From contig JAUXBJ010000014.1 of assembly GCA_030619425.1 (NCBI GenBank), forward strand, positions 1-13,555: a stretch of DNA of 13,555 nucleotides, read 5' to 3'. Origin of the DNA: a bacterium. GTDB lineage: Bacteria; Zixibacteria; MSB-5A5; GN15; FEB-12. Positions 6,526 through 13,526 of the stretch are shown here, piece by piece. The position numbers were made by a program, and so were the translations under genes. The notes under the pieces were generated by a model. It worked only from the letters and a program-made list of their open reading frames with translations, had not been told where the DNA came from and searched no databases. Numbering within the stretch: position 1 is the first letter of the stretch; each line of letters starts with the position of its first letter.

Positions 6526-7728
6526 TTAACCTCTTACCAACTTAACTACTTTGTCCGCCCGTCGAAGCGTCCGGTAGAAATCCTCATCAAGACCATACCG
6601 CTTCACCAACTCGCGACGAGACGACAAGGGTCCGGATATCTCCTTCTTGACCCTACCAGCGGCCTGGCGGAAAGTCCCCCGGCCCAGCAGGCTAAAAACG
6701 TATGCCAGTTGTTCACTGAGCATAGTCTCCAGACCGGCCATCAGTTGATGATACCGGGTGTTCGGCGGCAGAGCCCTCACGGCGGTCAGAAACTTATCCA
6801 GGGTCGGTTGCAACTCCGAAGACGGATCAAAACCCGGGAAGAAATTCAGCAAACCGCCGCGATACTGGGCCGAGAACTGAGCCAGACAGGTGTTGCCTTC
6901 ACCGACGACCGCTTCCACCACCGAACGGATGCGGAAGAAGCTCTGGTTGTACAGGTGAAACACTATCGTCAACAGGACTTCCTCTTCATCCTCTTTTTCC
7001 ACCTCTTCCTCAGCCCGCGAGCCGACCGCTTCCACCAGCTTCTGGTTCATGAGCCGGTGAATAGCCCGACAGGTGACGAACTCCCCCATCGGCGAGAGAT
7101 TTATCAGGTCGGGGACAGTACGCTCGCCGTCGATGAGCGCCAGGATGCGAAACTCATCCATCGACAGCCTGATGTCATCGCGATTGGTTTTCGGTGACGC
7201 CACCACGTCCAACAGAGCGTCATCGGAGGGCAGAACCTTTTGAATCTCCATCCACTCATCGATACGCCGAGTGCCCTCCATGATCACGTTCATGGTGTTC
7301 ATCTCGACAGTGAAGGGGGCGTTTTTCGGTTTGGCTTCCTCGTGGAAAACGAAGTCCCCCTCCCGCCAACTGAAAAGATTGTAGACGATCTCTTCGATCT
7401 GCAGTTTGAGGCACTCGCCTATCTCATGCTTGTCGAACAGACCCATGTCGATCAGGGTCGTACCCAACTGACGTCCGGTCTGCTTGTGGAGGGTGATCGC
7501 GCGCTCGAGATTGCCTTTCGATATCTTCCCGCGCCGAAGCAGCATATTGCCCAGCAGGTCTTCGGTGCTGTTGATAGATGAAGCGTAGATGATGTTGCCA
7601 TCTTTGAAAGCCACCTCTTTCTGTCGGGTGGCTGTCTTTGCTTCCAAAACGCCGGTCTTTTTCCCGGTAGCCAATAGCTGCAATATATCCGGGAAGGAAA
7701 CCGTTTTGAGATTACCGGACAGACTCAA
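6526..7728 (-). CDS. PATAN/DUF4388 domain regulatory protein
   Basis: A 400-residue cytoplasmic protein. The start matches the DUF4388 (PATAN) family: LSGNLKTVSFPDILQLLATG, then KTGVLEA, GNIIYASS and LLRRGKIS, and a segment around NLFSWREGDFVFHE (domain about 1-165). A central helical stretch (about 195-235, EFRILALIDGERTVPDLI) looks like a winged-helix-type module. An acidic linker (EEEVEKEDEEE) leads to a helical C-terminal part (250-400) that I cannot assign. PATAN domains in cyanobacterial response regulators bind PilB and control pilus motility, so a role in the neighbouring pilus/Mgl system is a reasonable inference. I choose the TTG at 7726-7728 because GAGGGAGAG sits directly upstream and the family alignment begins there. 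The in-frame TTG at 7758 would add 10 residues but has no ribosome-binding site. Confidence 0.83.
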   Translation of the reverse strand: MSLSGNLKTVSFPDILQLLATGKKTGVLEAKTATRQKEVAFKDGNIIYASSINSTEDLLGNMLLRRGKISKGNLERAITLHKQTGRQLGTTLIDMGLFDKHEIGECLKLQIEEIVYNLFSWREGDFVFHEEAKPKNAPFTVEMNTMNVIMEGTRRIDEWMEIQKVLPSDDALLDVVASPKTNRDDIRLSMDEFRILALIDGERTVPDLINLSPMGEFVTCRAIHRLMNQKLVEAVGSRAEEEVEKEDEEEVLLTIVFHLYNQSFFRIRSVVEAVVGEGNTCLAQFSAQYRGGLLNFFPGFDPSSELQPTLDKFLTAVRALPPNTRYHQLMAGLETMLSEQLAYVFSLLGRGTFRQAAGRVKKEISGPLSSRRELVKRYGLDEDFYRTLRRADKVVKLVRG

Positions 7729-7763
7729 TTTCTCTCCCTCTGGAATCAGGTACACCAATAATA

Positions 7764-7778
7764 ACCCGCACTTCGGGT
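7764..7778 (-). other. Short hairpin in the comEC-DUF4388 gap (weak terminator or 5'-leader stem)
   Basis: ACCCG-AAGTG-CGGGT gives a 5-bp GC-rich stem on the minus strand, followed by TATTATTGG. It could be a weak terminator for murJ-comEC. It also falls within the predicted leader of the DUF4388 message, so it may be a leader hairpin. The short stem and broken T-run keep confidence low. Confidence 0.3.
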
Positions 7779-7789
7779 ACTTCTCTTAG

Positions 7790-7818
7790 ATTATCGGGTG
7801 TATTGATGGATATCTTAA
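7790..7818 (-). promoter_or_regulatory. Candidate sigma-70 promoter for the DUF4388 gene
   Basis: On the minus strand TTAAGA (7813-7818, 4 of 6 matches to TTGACA) is followed by a 17-base spacer and GATAAT (7790-7795, 5 of 6 matches to TATAAT). Predicted transcription from about 7783 gives a leader of about 55 bases to the TTG start, containing the small hairpin at 7764-7778. Confidence 0.5.
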
Positions 7819-7826
7819 GACCAATT

Positions 7827-10133
7827 TCAGGTCCCTGAGACTACCCGAATGGCTTGTGATGGTTGATCTTGCAACTGTAACCTGGTTCCCCCCATGCGAC
7901 TCAGGTCGATAAAGTAGTCCGGATTGACCGACGTTGTCCGGACGGCGCCGTCGAGCCTCTCCCGGGCCGCTGATCTGCTGACTCCGGCGGCTATAAGATA
8001 ACCGGTCCCGGCCTGCCGTAATTGGTCATAGATCGGAGCCAGACGATCGATGGAGCGACCGACTACCAGTACATCAGGCGGCCGCGGCCTCAAACGCTCC
8101 AGGACTCGCTGGTCCGGATAGTCCACAAACATGATCCGCACCGAACCGACCGTCAGTTCGGCCCCGTCACCGCCAACGCGCCAACCGTCCCTTAGCGGTT
8201 CGGCGAACTTGATGGGACCGGAGAAGTACACTGTGCTCAGACTGTCGAAGAGTACCCCCATCGAACCTGCCACATCGGTAAAGGCGGCCTTGTTATCAGC
8301 ACGGACATAAAGATGCTCGACCTCGTACTTTGATGCCAGCCGCAGAAGGTCGTCAATCGCCCAGAACTCGGCGGATAGAATGACCAGGTTGTTGATCTTG
8401 TCGACCTCCAAAGCGACCAGCGCGGGTGCGAGGATCTTCTCATCGATCTGGTAGGACCGCCCAGGGACGCCGGTGATGATCATGTCGGCGGCGGCGCTGT
8501 TCGGGCGCTTGAGAACAGAGCAGACCCCTCCCGGTATTTTGAAAACATCCAGACTGTCACACCTCGGAGCGCTCCCGAGCTGCAGCCCCAGGGCCAAGTT
8601 GACCAGCAGGAGCAAACCAAACACAAGAATCCGACGCCAGCGACGGCTCCTCATGGCCGGCGCTCCCACTCCGAGTGCGAAATATACAGCCACCGCTGCG
8701 ATCAAAGATGGTTTGGCGACATGCCAAACGGGAACGTGATCGCCACCGAAGAAGGCAAGCAGATACAGAATCAGATTCATGTGCAGATTAAGCAGCGATC
8801 CGACCATTGCTCCCAACAGCGAGAAGATCAGATCGGCCACCAACAGACACAATGATGCGATGACGGCCAGCGACACTAACGGTACAATCACCAGGTTGGC
8901 CAGCGGAGAAATCAGCGGCACCCGCTGGAAATGATAGGCGGTCAACGGAGCCGAACATATTTGAGCCACCAGAGAGATCGCTATTGGAAAAACGGCCCAG
9001 CGATACCACCGTCGCCCATGGTAGCCGGCGAAGAGCGCATGGATTTTCGGCAGCAAATAGACCAACCCCCAGGCAACGACAAAAGAGAGCCGAAAGCCGA
9101 CATCGTAAAGCTGAGCGGGATCATATAGCAGGATTATCAGAGCGGCTACCGCTATGACATTGTTGAGGTCGTACCGTCGTTGCACCAGACCAGCCCCGAT
9201 AACCAGCGACGCCATAATCGACGCCCTCACCACCGACGGCTCACCATAGGATACCAACGAAAAAGCGACAACCACGGCCAATAGCACAAACGCTCGATTC
9301 CAGCGTCTGAGGCCCAACGGTCGCAGCATGATGATCACGAAGGCAAGCACCAATGCCACGTTGGAACCCGACACGGCCAACAGGTGCAGAGTGCCGGAAT
9401 CGCGAAACCTTTGGTACACTTCCGGCGAGATGTTTCGGGTCTCGCCGATCAGAAAACCGGCCGCCAGCGAGGCGCCGGCCTCACCGAGGTTACGATAGAA
9501 ACTCGCCGTGATCTCACTGCGCAGCAGGTCTATCCAACTCAGGACGGTCGACCGGCCTTCGGTATCAATGCGGACATCGAGCAGGTTATTCAGGTAGACA
9601 ACACCGAAAACCCCTTTTAGGTGAAGATAGCGTCGATAGTCAAAACCACCGGGCGAGCTTCCTCCCTTGATGTCAAAGACACGACTCCGAAACTCAATCC
9701 GATCACCGCGCTGCAAGGCCGTTGTACTGTCGTGGATCTTGAGCAGGATAGCGCCGTCAACCGCCCGCTCGACCGGCGGCCCGAGGGAATCGACAGAAAT
9801 CTTGATCTCGGTGCCGGTACTCTTGAGGTCCGGCCAATCGATCACTTCGCCGAAGATCTCGTAACGCTCACCATCGGTGACGAAGTTGGTGATGTGGCCC
9901 GGCCCGATATCGTAGTAGCGGATGCTGAATTGATAGGCCGAGAACGACAGCATGAACAGGCCGAACAGGATTGATGCCGCCTTCGGAGACGAACGGAAGA
10001 GAGCAATGCCGATCAGGCACAGCATCAGGGCCGACAACAGAAACCACTCAGCCGGCCATCGGGCCTGGTCTGCCAGGACAATCCCCACCAGGACAAACAG
10101 CAGGTAGAATACAGCCGGGTACTTGCGACTCAT
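7827..10133 (-). CDS. comEC: ComEC/Rec2 family DNA-uptake channel with degenerate metallo-beta-lactamase domain
   Basis: A 768-residue polytopic membrane protein of typical ComEC length. It has N-terminal membrane helices (about 5-70), a DUF4131/OB-like domain (about 75-185) ending in the family motif PGGFDYRRYL, the competence domain (about 215-490) with the hallmark LHLLAVSGSNVALVLAF and LYDVGFRLSFVVAWGLVYL, and a soluble C-terminal domain (about 525-768). ComEC forms the inner-membrane channel that takes up single-stranded DNA during transformation. The C-terminal domain should carry DVGQGD, HxDxDH and HHGS-type ligand motifs. Here the matching places read LDVFKIPGG (528-536), LVILSAEFWAIDD (583-595) and VLVVGRS (688-694), with no metal-binding histidines. 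It begins immediately after the murJ stop (TAAATG), with no clear ribosome-binding site, so translation is probably coupled. Confidence 0.9.
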   Translation of the reverse strand: MSRKYPAVFYLLFVLVGIVLADQARWPAEWFLLSALMLCLIGIALFRSSPKAASILFGLFMLSFSAYQFSIRYYDIGPGHITNFVTDGERYEIFGEVIDWPDLKSTGTEIKISVDSLGPPVERAVDGAILLKIHDSTTALQRGDRIEFRSRVFDIKGGSSPGGFDYRRYLHLKGVFGVVYLNNLLDVRIDTEGRSTVLSWIDLLRSEITASFYRNLGEAGASLAAGFLIGETRNISPEVYQRFRDSGTLHLLAVSGSNVALVLAFVIIMLRPLGLRRWNRAFVLLAVVVAFSLVSYGEPSVVRASIMASLVIGAGLVQRRYDLNNVIAVAALIILLYDPAQLYDVGFRLSFVVAWGLVYLLPKIHALFAGYHGRRWYRWAVFPIAISLVAQICSAPLTAYHFQRVPLISPLANLVIVPLVSLAVIASLCLLVADLIFSLLGAMVGSLLNLHMNLILYLLAFFGGDHVPVWHVAKPSLIAAVAVYFALGVGAPAMRSRRWRRILVFGLLLLVNLALGLQLGSAPRCDSLDVFKIPGGVCSVLKRPNSAAADMIITGVPGRSYQIDEKILAPALVALEVDKINNLVILSAEFWAIDDLLRLASKYEVEHLYVRADNKAAFTDVAGSMGVLFDSLSTVYFSGPIKFAEPLRDGWRVGGDGAELTVGSVRIMFVDYPDQRVLERLRPRPPDVLVVGRSIDRLAPIYDQLRQAGTGYLIAAGVSRSAARERLDGAVRTTSVNPDYFIDLSRMGGTRLQLQDQPSQAIRVVSGT

Positions 10134-11714
10134 TTATTCATTCGAAGGTTTTCTGCGTTTCAACAGGCCGACCAGTTTGGTCACCTCGCGCACACGAAAA
10201 ACGAAACAGAACAGAATATACAGCACCGCCGCTACGACCAGAGGTATCACAAGATTGATGGCCCGATCAAGCACCTCCGACCCGGTCGGCTCGGGATGAT
10301 ACGGCAGCAGCCCGGCCACATGGAACGCCAGAAACGATGCTGCGAGAATCCGCACTAGATTCAATCCCAACCTGCCGGCGGCGACGCTCAGCCCTTTGGT
10401 CGGGAGATAGTATACCAACAGCGCGAAATTGACCAACCCGGCGACCGATGTTGCCGCGGCCAGCCCGGCGAAGTCCAGCATCTTGATGAGCGGATAGTAC
10501 AGAGCCATGTTGATCGCAACCGAGATGATTGAAATCTGCATCGGACGCTTCGAATCGCCGAAGGCGTAAAAGAACGGCACCGTCACCCGCACCCCTGCGA
10601 AGCCGATCAATCCGTAAGCATAGTGGCGCAACGCCAGCGCGGTATTGGCGGCGTGGGCATCGGTGAAAGCACCCCAACTGTAGATCAGTTCGACAATCTG
10701 CTGACCCAGCACGGCCAGACAGACTGCCGACGGCACCACCACGAACATGTTGAGGTTGATGGTTTCCGACAGAATCTTGTTGAGACCCGCGGTGTCGCGG
10801 CGGGCAACCAGTTCGGATACTCTCGGTAAAGCTACCGTACCAAGCGCCACGGCAAAAACCCCGAGCGGGAAGTGCATCAGTCGGTAGGAGTAATTGAGGT
10901 ACGAGATCGAACCCTCCACCAGAAACGAGGCCAGCAGGGTGTTGAGCAGAATATTGACCCGCCCGGCCGACATCCCGATAATCATCGGCCCGATCAGCCG
11001 CAGCACTTTCCTGAGGCTTTCATCGAAAAAGTCAAAACACGGGCGCCAACGGTAGCCGATCCTGTAGAGAGCCGGCACCTGGATCCAAACCTGACAGGCG
11101 CCGCCGAGCACGACGCCCAAGGCCAGCGTGTAAGCAGGCTGGTCGAAATAGCGGTAGCCGATAACAACCGTCAGGACGATACCGAGATTGAACATAGCCG
11201 GCGACAAAGCGGGCACTGCGAACCGTCCGAATGAGTTCAGCATCCCCATGATCAATGCTGAAAGCGACACAAACAGCAGGTAGATCATCATAATCCGAGT
11301 GAGGTCGACAGTCAGGTCGAACTTGGGCGCAAACTCGGTGAACCCGTGCGCCGTCACATAGATTATCACCGGCGCTGCCACCACGCCCAGCAGTACGATC
11401 AGCCCGACTACTAAGAAGATTGCCGTGAATACGATATCGGCTAATTTGAACGCCTCCTGGTCGGAGGTTTTGACCAGTTTCTCCTTGAACACCGGCACGA
11501 AAGCGCTCGACAACGCTCCCTCGGCAAACATGTCGCGCAACAGGTTGGGGATGCGAAAGGCGGTCACGAAAGCGTCGGTGGCCATCCCGGCGCCGAAAAA
11601 GTAGGCCATCACCTGCTCGCGCACCAGTCCGAAAACCCGCGAGAGGGCCGTGGCGCCCGACACTGTTGAGGCCGAACCGATAAAGGAACCTTTTTTCACG
11701 CTGCTGGTTGACAA
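10134..11714 (-). CDS. murJ: MurJ (MviN), lipid II flippase
   Basis: A 526-residue MOP-superfamily membrane protein with about 14 hydrophobic segments, matching the usual MurJ length. The N-terminal signature is clear: SASTVSGATALSRVFGLVRE, YFFGAGMATDAFVTAFRIPN and LLRDMFAEGALSSAFVPVF, with the conserved arginines (R26, R32, R54, R60). MurJ flips the lipid-linked peptidoglycan precursor lipid II across the inner membrane. The open frame extends to 11924, but that part overlaps the divergent rpsT gene and is not MurJ-like. I place the start at TTG 11712-11714, preceded by GGCGG; a GTG at 11699 is the alternative. The chosen TTG lies inside the -35 box of the rpsT promoter on the other strand. 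A divergent -10-like TATTAT (11732-11737) could serve murJ. Pairing with rpsT is common in other bacteria. Confidence 0.92.
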   Translation of the reverse strand: MSTSSVKKGSFIGSASTVSGATALSRVFGLVREQVMAYFFGAGMATDAFVTAFRIPNLLRDMFAEGALSSAFVPVFKEKLVKTSDQEAFKLADIVFTAIFLVVGLIVLLGVVAAPVIIYVTAHGFTEFAPKFDLTVDLTRIMMIYLLFVSLSALIMGMLNSFGRFAVPALSPAMFNLGIVLTVVIGYRYFDQPAYTLALGVVLGGACQVWIQVPALYRIGYRWRPCFDFFDESLRKVLRLIGPMIIGMSAGRVNILLNTLLASFLVEGSISYLNYSYRLMHFPLGVFAVALGTVALPRVSELVARRDTAGLNKILSETINLNMFVVVPSAVCLAVLGQQIVELIYSWGAFTDAHAANTALALRHYAYGLIGFAGVRVTVPFFYAFGDSKRPMQISIISVAINMALYYPLIKMLDFAGLAAATSVAGLVNFALLVYYLPTKGLSVAAGRLGLNLVRILAASFLAFHVAGLLPYHPEPTGSEVLDRAINLVIPLVVAAVLYILFCFVFRVREVTKLVGLLKRRKPSNE

Positions 11715-11736
11715 AGCGATACCGCCGACATATAAT
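11708..11736 (+). promoter_or_regulatory. Consensus sigma-70 promoter of rpsT
   Basis: TTGACA (11708-11713), exactly 17 bases, then TATAAT (11731-11736): both hexamers and the spacing match the sigma-70 consensus perfectly. Transcription is expected near 11743, leaving a leader of about 36 bases before the rpsT UUG. This fits the strong expression of a ribosomal protein gene and implies a housekeeping sigma factor with standard specificity. It overlaps the probable murJ start region on the opposite strand. Confidence 0.85.
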
Positions 11737-11778
11737 AGCAAGCTAGTTTGGAGTTCATAATAAAGAAAGGGTTTGAGT

Positions 11779-12033
11779 TTGCCAAACCATAAATCGTGCG
11801 AAAAACGAGTCAAGACTTCCACCGAGCAGCGCAACCGCAACCGCGGCCGGCGTTCCATCCTGCGTACTTCTATCAGGGAACTGCGTGCCATGACCAGTAA
11901 AGAGGACGCGACCCCCAAGCTCAAAGAGGTATCGGTGCTATTGGATCAAGCGGCTGACTCCAACCTGATTCACAAGAACAACGCCGACCGCAACAAATCG
12001 CGCCTGACCCGCTTCGTCGCCTCCCTCTCCTAA
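11779..12033 (+). CDS. rpsT: 30S ribosomal protein bS20, UUG start
   Basis: An 84-residue, strongly basic protein with the bS20 pattern: PNHKSCEKRVKTS, NRNRGRRSILRTSIREL and LIHKNNADRNKSRLTRFVA. The LIHKNxAxRxKSRL segment near the C-terminus is diagnostic. bS20 binds 16S rRNA (helices 9 and 44) early in 30S assembly. The start is TTG at 11779-11781, with AAAGGG seven bases upstream. A TTG two codons earlier lies too close to that ribosome-binding site. Escherichia coli rpsT also begins with UUG, where the weak start is part of translational autoregulation by S20. It has its own consensus promoter, an intrinsic terminator and a divergent orientation to murJ, so it is monocistronic. Confidence 0.93.
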   Translation: MPNHKSCEKRVKTSTEQRNRNRGRRSILRTSIRELRAMTSKEDATPKLKEVSVLLDQAADSNLIHKNNADRNKSRLTRFVASLS

Positions 12034-12066
12034 GCGCCTCTTCGCACATCGCATACGAATTTCCCC

Positions 12067-12096
12067 AACCCCGTGGGTGTAAGCCTGCGGGGTTTT
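12067..12096 (+). terminator. Intrinsic terminator of rpsT
   Basis: AACCCCGTGGG and CCTGCGGGGTT pair in an 11-bp stem (two G-T wobbles) around a six-base loop, ending in TTTT. It lies 33 bases after the rpsT stop codon. The T-run is short but the stem is GC-rich and stable. Confidence 0.8.
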
Positions 12097-12125
12097 GCGG
12101 GTTTGGGAGGGGAGATACAAAGACA

Positions 12126-12154
12126 TTGACTGATTGTCGATAAAGCAGTATCCT
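12126..12154 (+). promoter_or_regulatory. Candidate promoter for the DUF5677-like gene
   Basis: TTGACT (12126-12131, 5 of 6), a 17-base spacer and TATCCT (12149-12154, 4 of 6) point toward the gene at 12258. The implied leader is about 97 bases. Apart from the terminator, this promoter and the gene's ribosome-binding site, I see nothing definite in the 224-base gap between rpsT and that gene. Confidence 0.45.
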
Positions 12155-12257
12155 TTGGCAGCCAACAACTCAAAACATTGATGGTTTACAGGGATTGTCG
12201 GTCCTGTGAAGTGGCAGTGCTTTATGTCAAGGCAATCCGAAAAAAGCGGAGGCTCAA

Positions 12258-13160
12258 ATGCCCACCAAACCACTGGATTCGATTCTTGATAGAGACTTGA
12301 GTATTGCGGAGGCTCAGGACATACTGTTGACAGCAACGCCCCTTATGCGAGAACTGGTCAACAACGGCACCAACGTCTTCGGTAGATGTGCACAATCTCC
12401 ATCCGGCGGTGCCGACGTTGATCTGGCACCTATGGCTCTGTACCGTCACGTCCTAGAGATGACTGATGCCGTCGAAGTCCTTACAGCTAACTGTTGTGCT
12501 GCGCCAGCCCTTCCGATTGTTCGGAGTTCATTCGAGGGCCTTTTGTCTCTTGATTACATATTCGAAAGTGACGCTGATTATGAAAAGCGATCGCTGAGTT
12601 GGCTTGCCGAATACAATAGAAGCAGAATCGCCTTCTACATGTCCCTGCTCCCCGATTCTGATAGGGGCAAGCAGTTCAGAGCAGCCATAGCCAAGGATAA
12701 GAGCGTTAATGACCTACTTAGTTTTCCCACTGAGGATGTTCAAACCGCGATTGACAACTTGGAACGACTGATGAATAAGGACCACTTCCGGGACATTCAA
12801 ACCGAATTCGAGCGTCTGGGCAAACGCGTTCCTTGGCATGGATTATTCGGCGGTCCTCCCAACACCCAGCAGTTAGCTAACCATGTTGGTAGAGACGCAC
12901 AGTACGACTTTCTCTATCGCGTGTGGTCGAGGGTTGCTCACGCGCGTGATTTCTCCGCATTCTTGACTCCCGTATCTAAGACAGAAGCGGGACTGGCGAG
13001 AATACGGAATCCCGAGCCAATACGTGATGTTACCGTGTTCGCATCCACGTTTATGCTTGACGCCACTAGGAAGGTGCTGCTGAGGTTTAGGCCCGAGGAA
13101 GCATTCAAGGATTATTACTTGTCCGAAGTACAGTCTCTGTTCGATGAACTGAAAGGCTAG
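12258..13160 (+). CDS. DUF5677-like protein of unknown function
   Basis: A 300-residue soluble, mostly helical protein. Its layout resembles the DUF5677 family: an N-terminal helical region (1-80), the motif PIVRSSFEGLLSLDYIFE (about 85-102), a following SLSWLAEYNRSRIAFY helix, and a late YDFLYRVWSRVAHARD segment (about 218-233) whose spaced Tyr, Ser and His match the family's second conserved block. No catalytic motif that I know is evident, and no HEPN-type RxxxxH is present in the obvious place. The function is unknown. The ATG has a strong GGAGG six bases upstream. It uses AGA, AGG, TTA and CTA codons more freely than the core genes to its left, and it sits between a terminator and a repeat/IS region, which suggests acquisition by horizontal transfer. 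The DUF5677 assignment is from memory of the pattern and is moderately sure; the gene itself is well supported. Confidence 0.72.
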   Translation: MPTKPLDSILDRDLSIAEAQDILLTATPLMRELVNNGTNVFGRCAQSPSGGADVDLAPMALYRHVLEMTDAVEVLTANCCAAPALPIVRSSFEGLLSLDYIFESDADYEKRSLSWLAEYNRSRIAFYMSLLPDSDRGKQFRAAIAKDKSVNDLLSFPTEDVQTAIDNLERLMNKDHFRDIQTEFERLGKRVPWHGLFGGPPNTQQLANHVGRDAQYDFLYRVWSRVAHARDFSAFLTPVSKTEAGLARIRNPEPIRDVTVFASTFMLDATRKVLLRFRPEEAFKDYYLSEVQSLFDELKG

Positions 13161-13210
13161 CTCAGCGAGGTTGTCGCATCAGCCCTTCGGCGACCCTTTG
13201 GGCCAACGAC

Positions 13211-13241
13211 GGGTGGCCGTCTCAAACTTGTTTGGGGCGGG
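13211..13241 (+). repeat. Palindromic intergenic repeat, copy 1
   Basis: Starts GGGTGGC and continues CGTCTCAAAC, TT, GTTTGGGGCGGG. It can fold into a stem of about 10 bp with a four-base loop. It is identical to copy 2 except for one loop base. It lies 50 bases after the DUF5677-like gene and may be a REP-like element. Confidence 0.75.
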
Positions 13242-13333
13242 TTGCCGTCATAAAAACATACCAAATCCACGCACAATGCGCCTGCGCATCGGTCATTAAA
13301 AGGATTAGCCCCATGAGTTCCGAATCTCACGTC

Positions 13334-13365
13334 GGGTGGCCGTCTCAAACCTTGTTTGGGGCGGG
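13334..13365 (+). repeat. Palindromic intergenic repeat, copy 2
   Basis: A direct repeat of copy 1, 123 bases downstream, with one extra C in the loop. The stem is 11 bp with a three-base loop. Only the repeat unit is shared: the sequence between the copies is unique and holds a short palindrome (ATGCGC-CT-GCGCAT) and no gene that I can support. Confidence 0.75.
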
Positions 13366-13376
13366 GAATTAGAAGA

Positions 13377-13409
13377 GCCACCCCCAAACCGAATTTGAGG
13401 GTGCCACCC
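13377..13409 (-). repeat. Palindromic intergenic repeat, diverged inverted copy 3
   Basis: On the minus strand it begins GGGTGGC, then ACCCTCAAA, a TTCGG loop, TTTGGGGGT and GGC. It has the same head and hairpin plan as copies 1 and 2 but lies in inverted orientation, 11 bases from copy 2. Stem differences from copies 1 and 2 occur on both arms and preserve pairing. Confidence 0.65.
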
Positions 13410-13443
13410 GGAAACGCGCAAAGCGCCAGAAGCCCATTTGGTA

Positions 13444-13493
13444 TGAACCGGGCAGATAGGTAACAGATTAAACCGGAGACATAGGTAACAGGT
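13444..13493 (+). repeat. Two tandem imperfect 25-base repeats at the IS end
   Basis: Two adjoining 25-base units (13444-13468 and 13469-13493) match at 20 of 25 positions, each containing AACCGG followed by ATAGGTAACAG. They lie just upstream of the transposase ribosome-binding site, where the left end of an IS481-type element is expected. They may be transposase-binding sites. The exact outer boundary cannot be fixed without the right end. Confidence 0.65.
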
Positions 13494-13526
13494 TATATTG
13501 GGTAAGAATCAACAAGGAGGTGATTC

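Noticed and set aside
7624..7640. A fourth copy of the GGGTGGC repeat
   Set aside because: GTCGGGTGGC-GTCT resembles the repeat head, but no hairpin follows and it lies inside the DUF4388 coding sequence; this is probably chance.
11715..11924. N-terminal extension of murJ by 70 codons
   Set aside because: It overlaps the rpsT gene and promoter on the other strand, is Arg-rich and unlike MurJ, and the remaining 526-residue protein already has the usual MurJ length.
12165..12240. Possible attachment site for an integrase upstream of the DUF5677-like gene
   Set aside because: No tRNA end, no duplicated core and no integrase gene are visible in the window.
13276..13289. Perfect ATGCGC/GCGCAT palindrome between repeat copies 1 and 2
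   Set aside because: Six-base arms with a two-base gap are common by chance, with no T-run or nearby start to give it a role.
13444..13493. CRISPR-like repeats
   Set aside because: There are only two adjoining units with no spacer between them, next to a transposase start; this fits an IS end.
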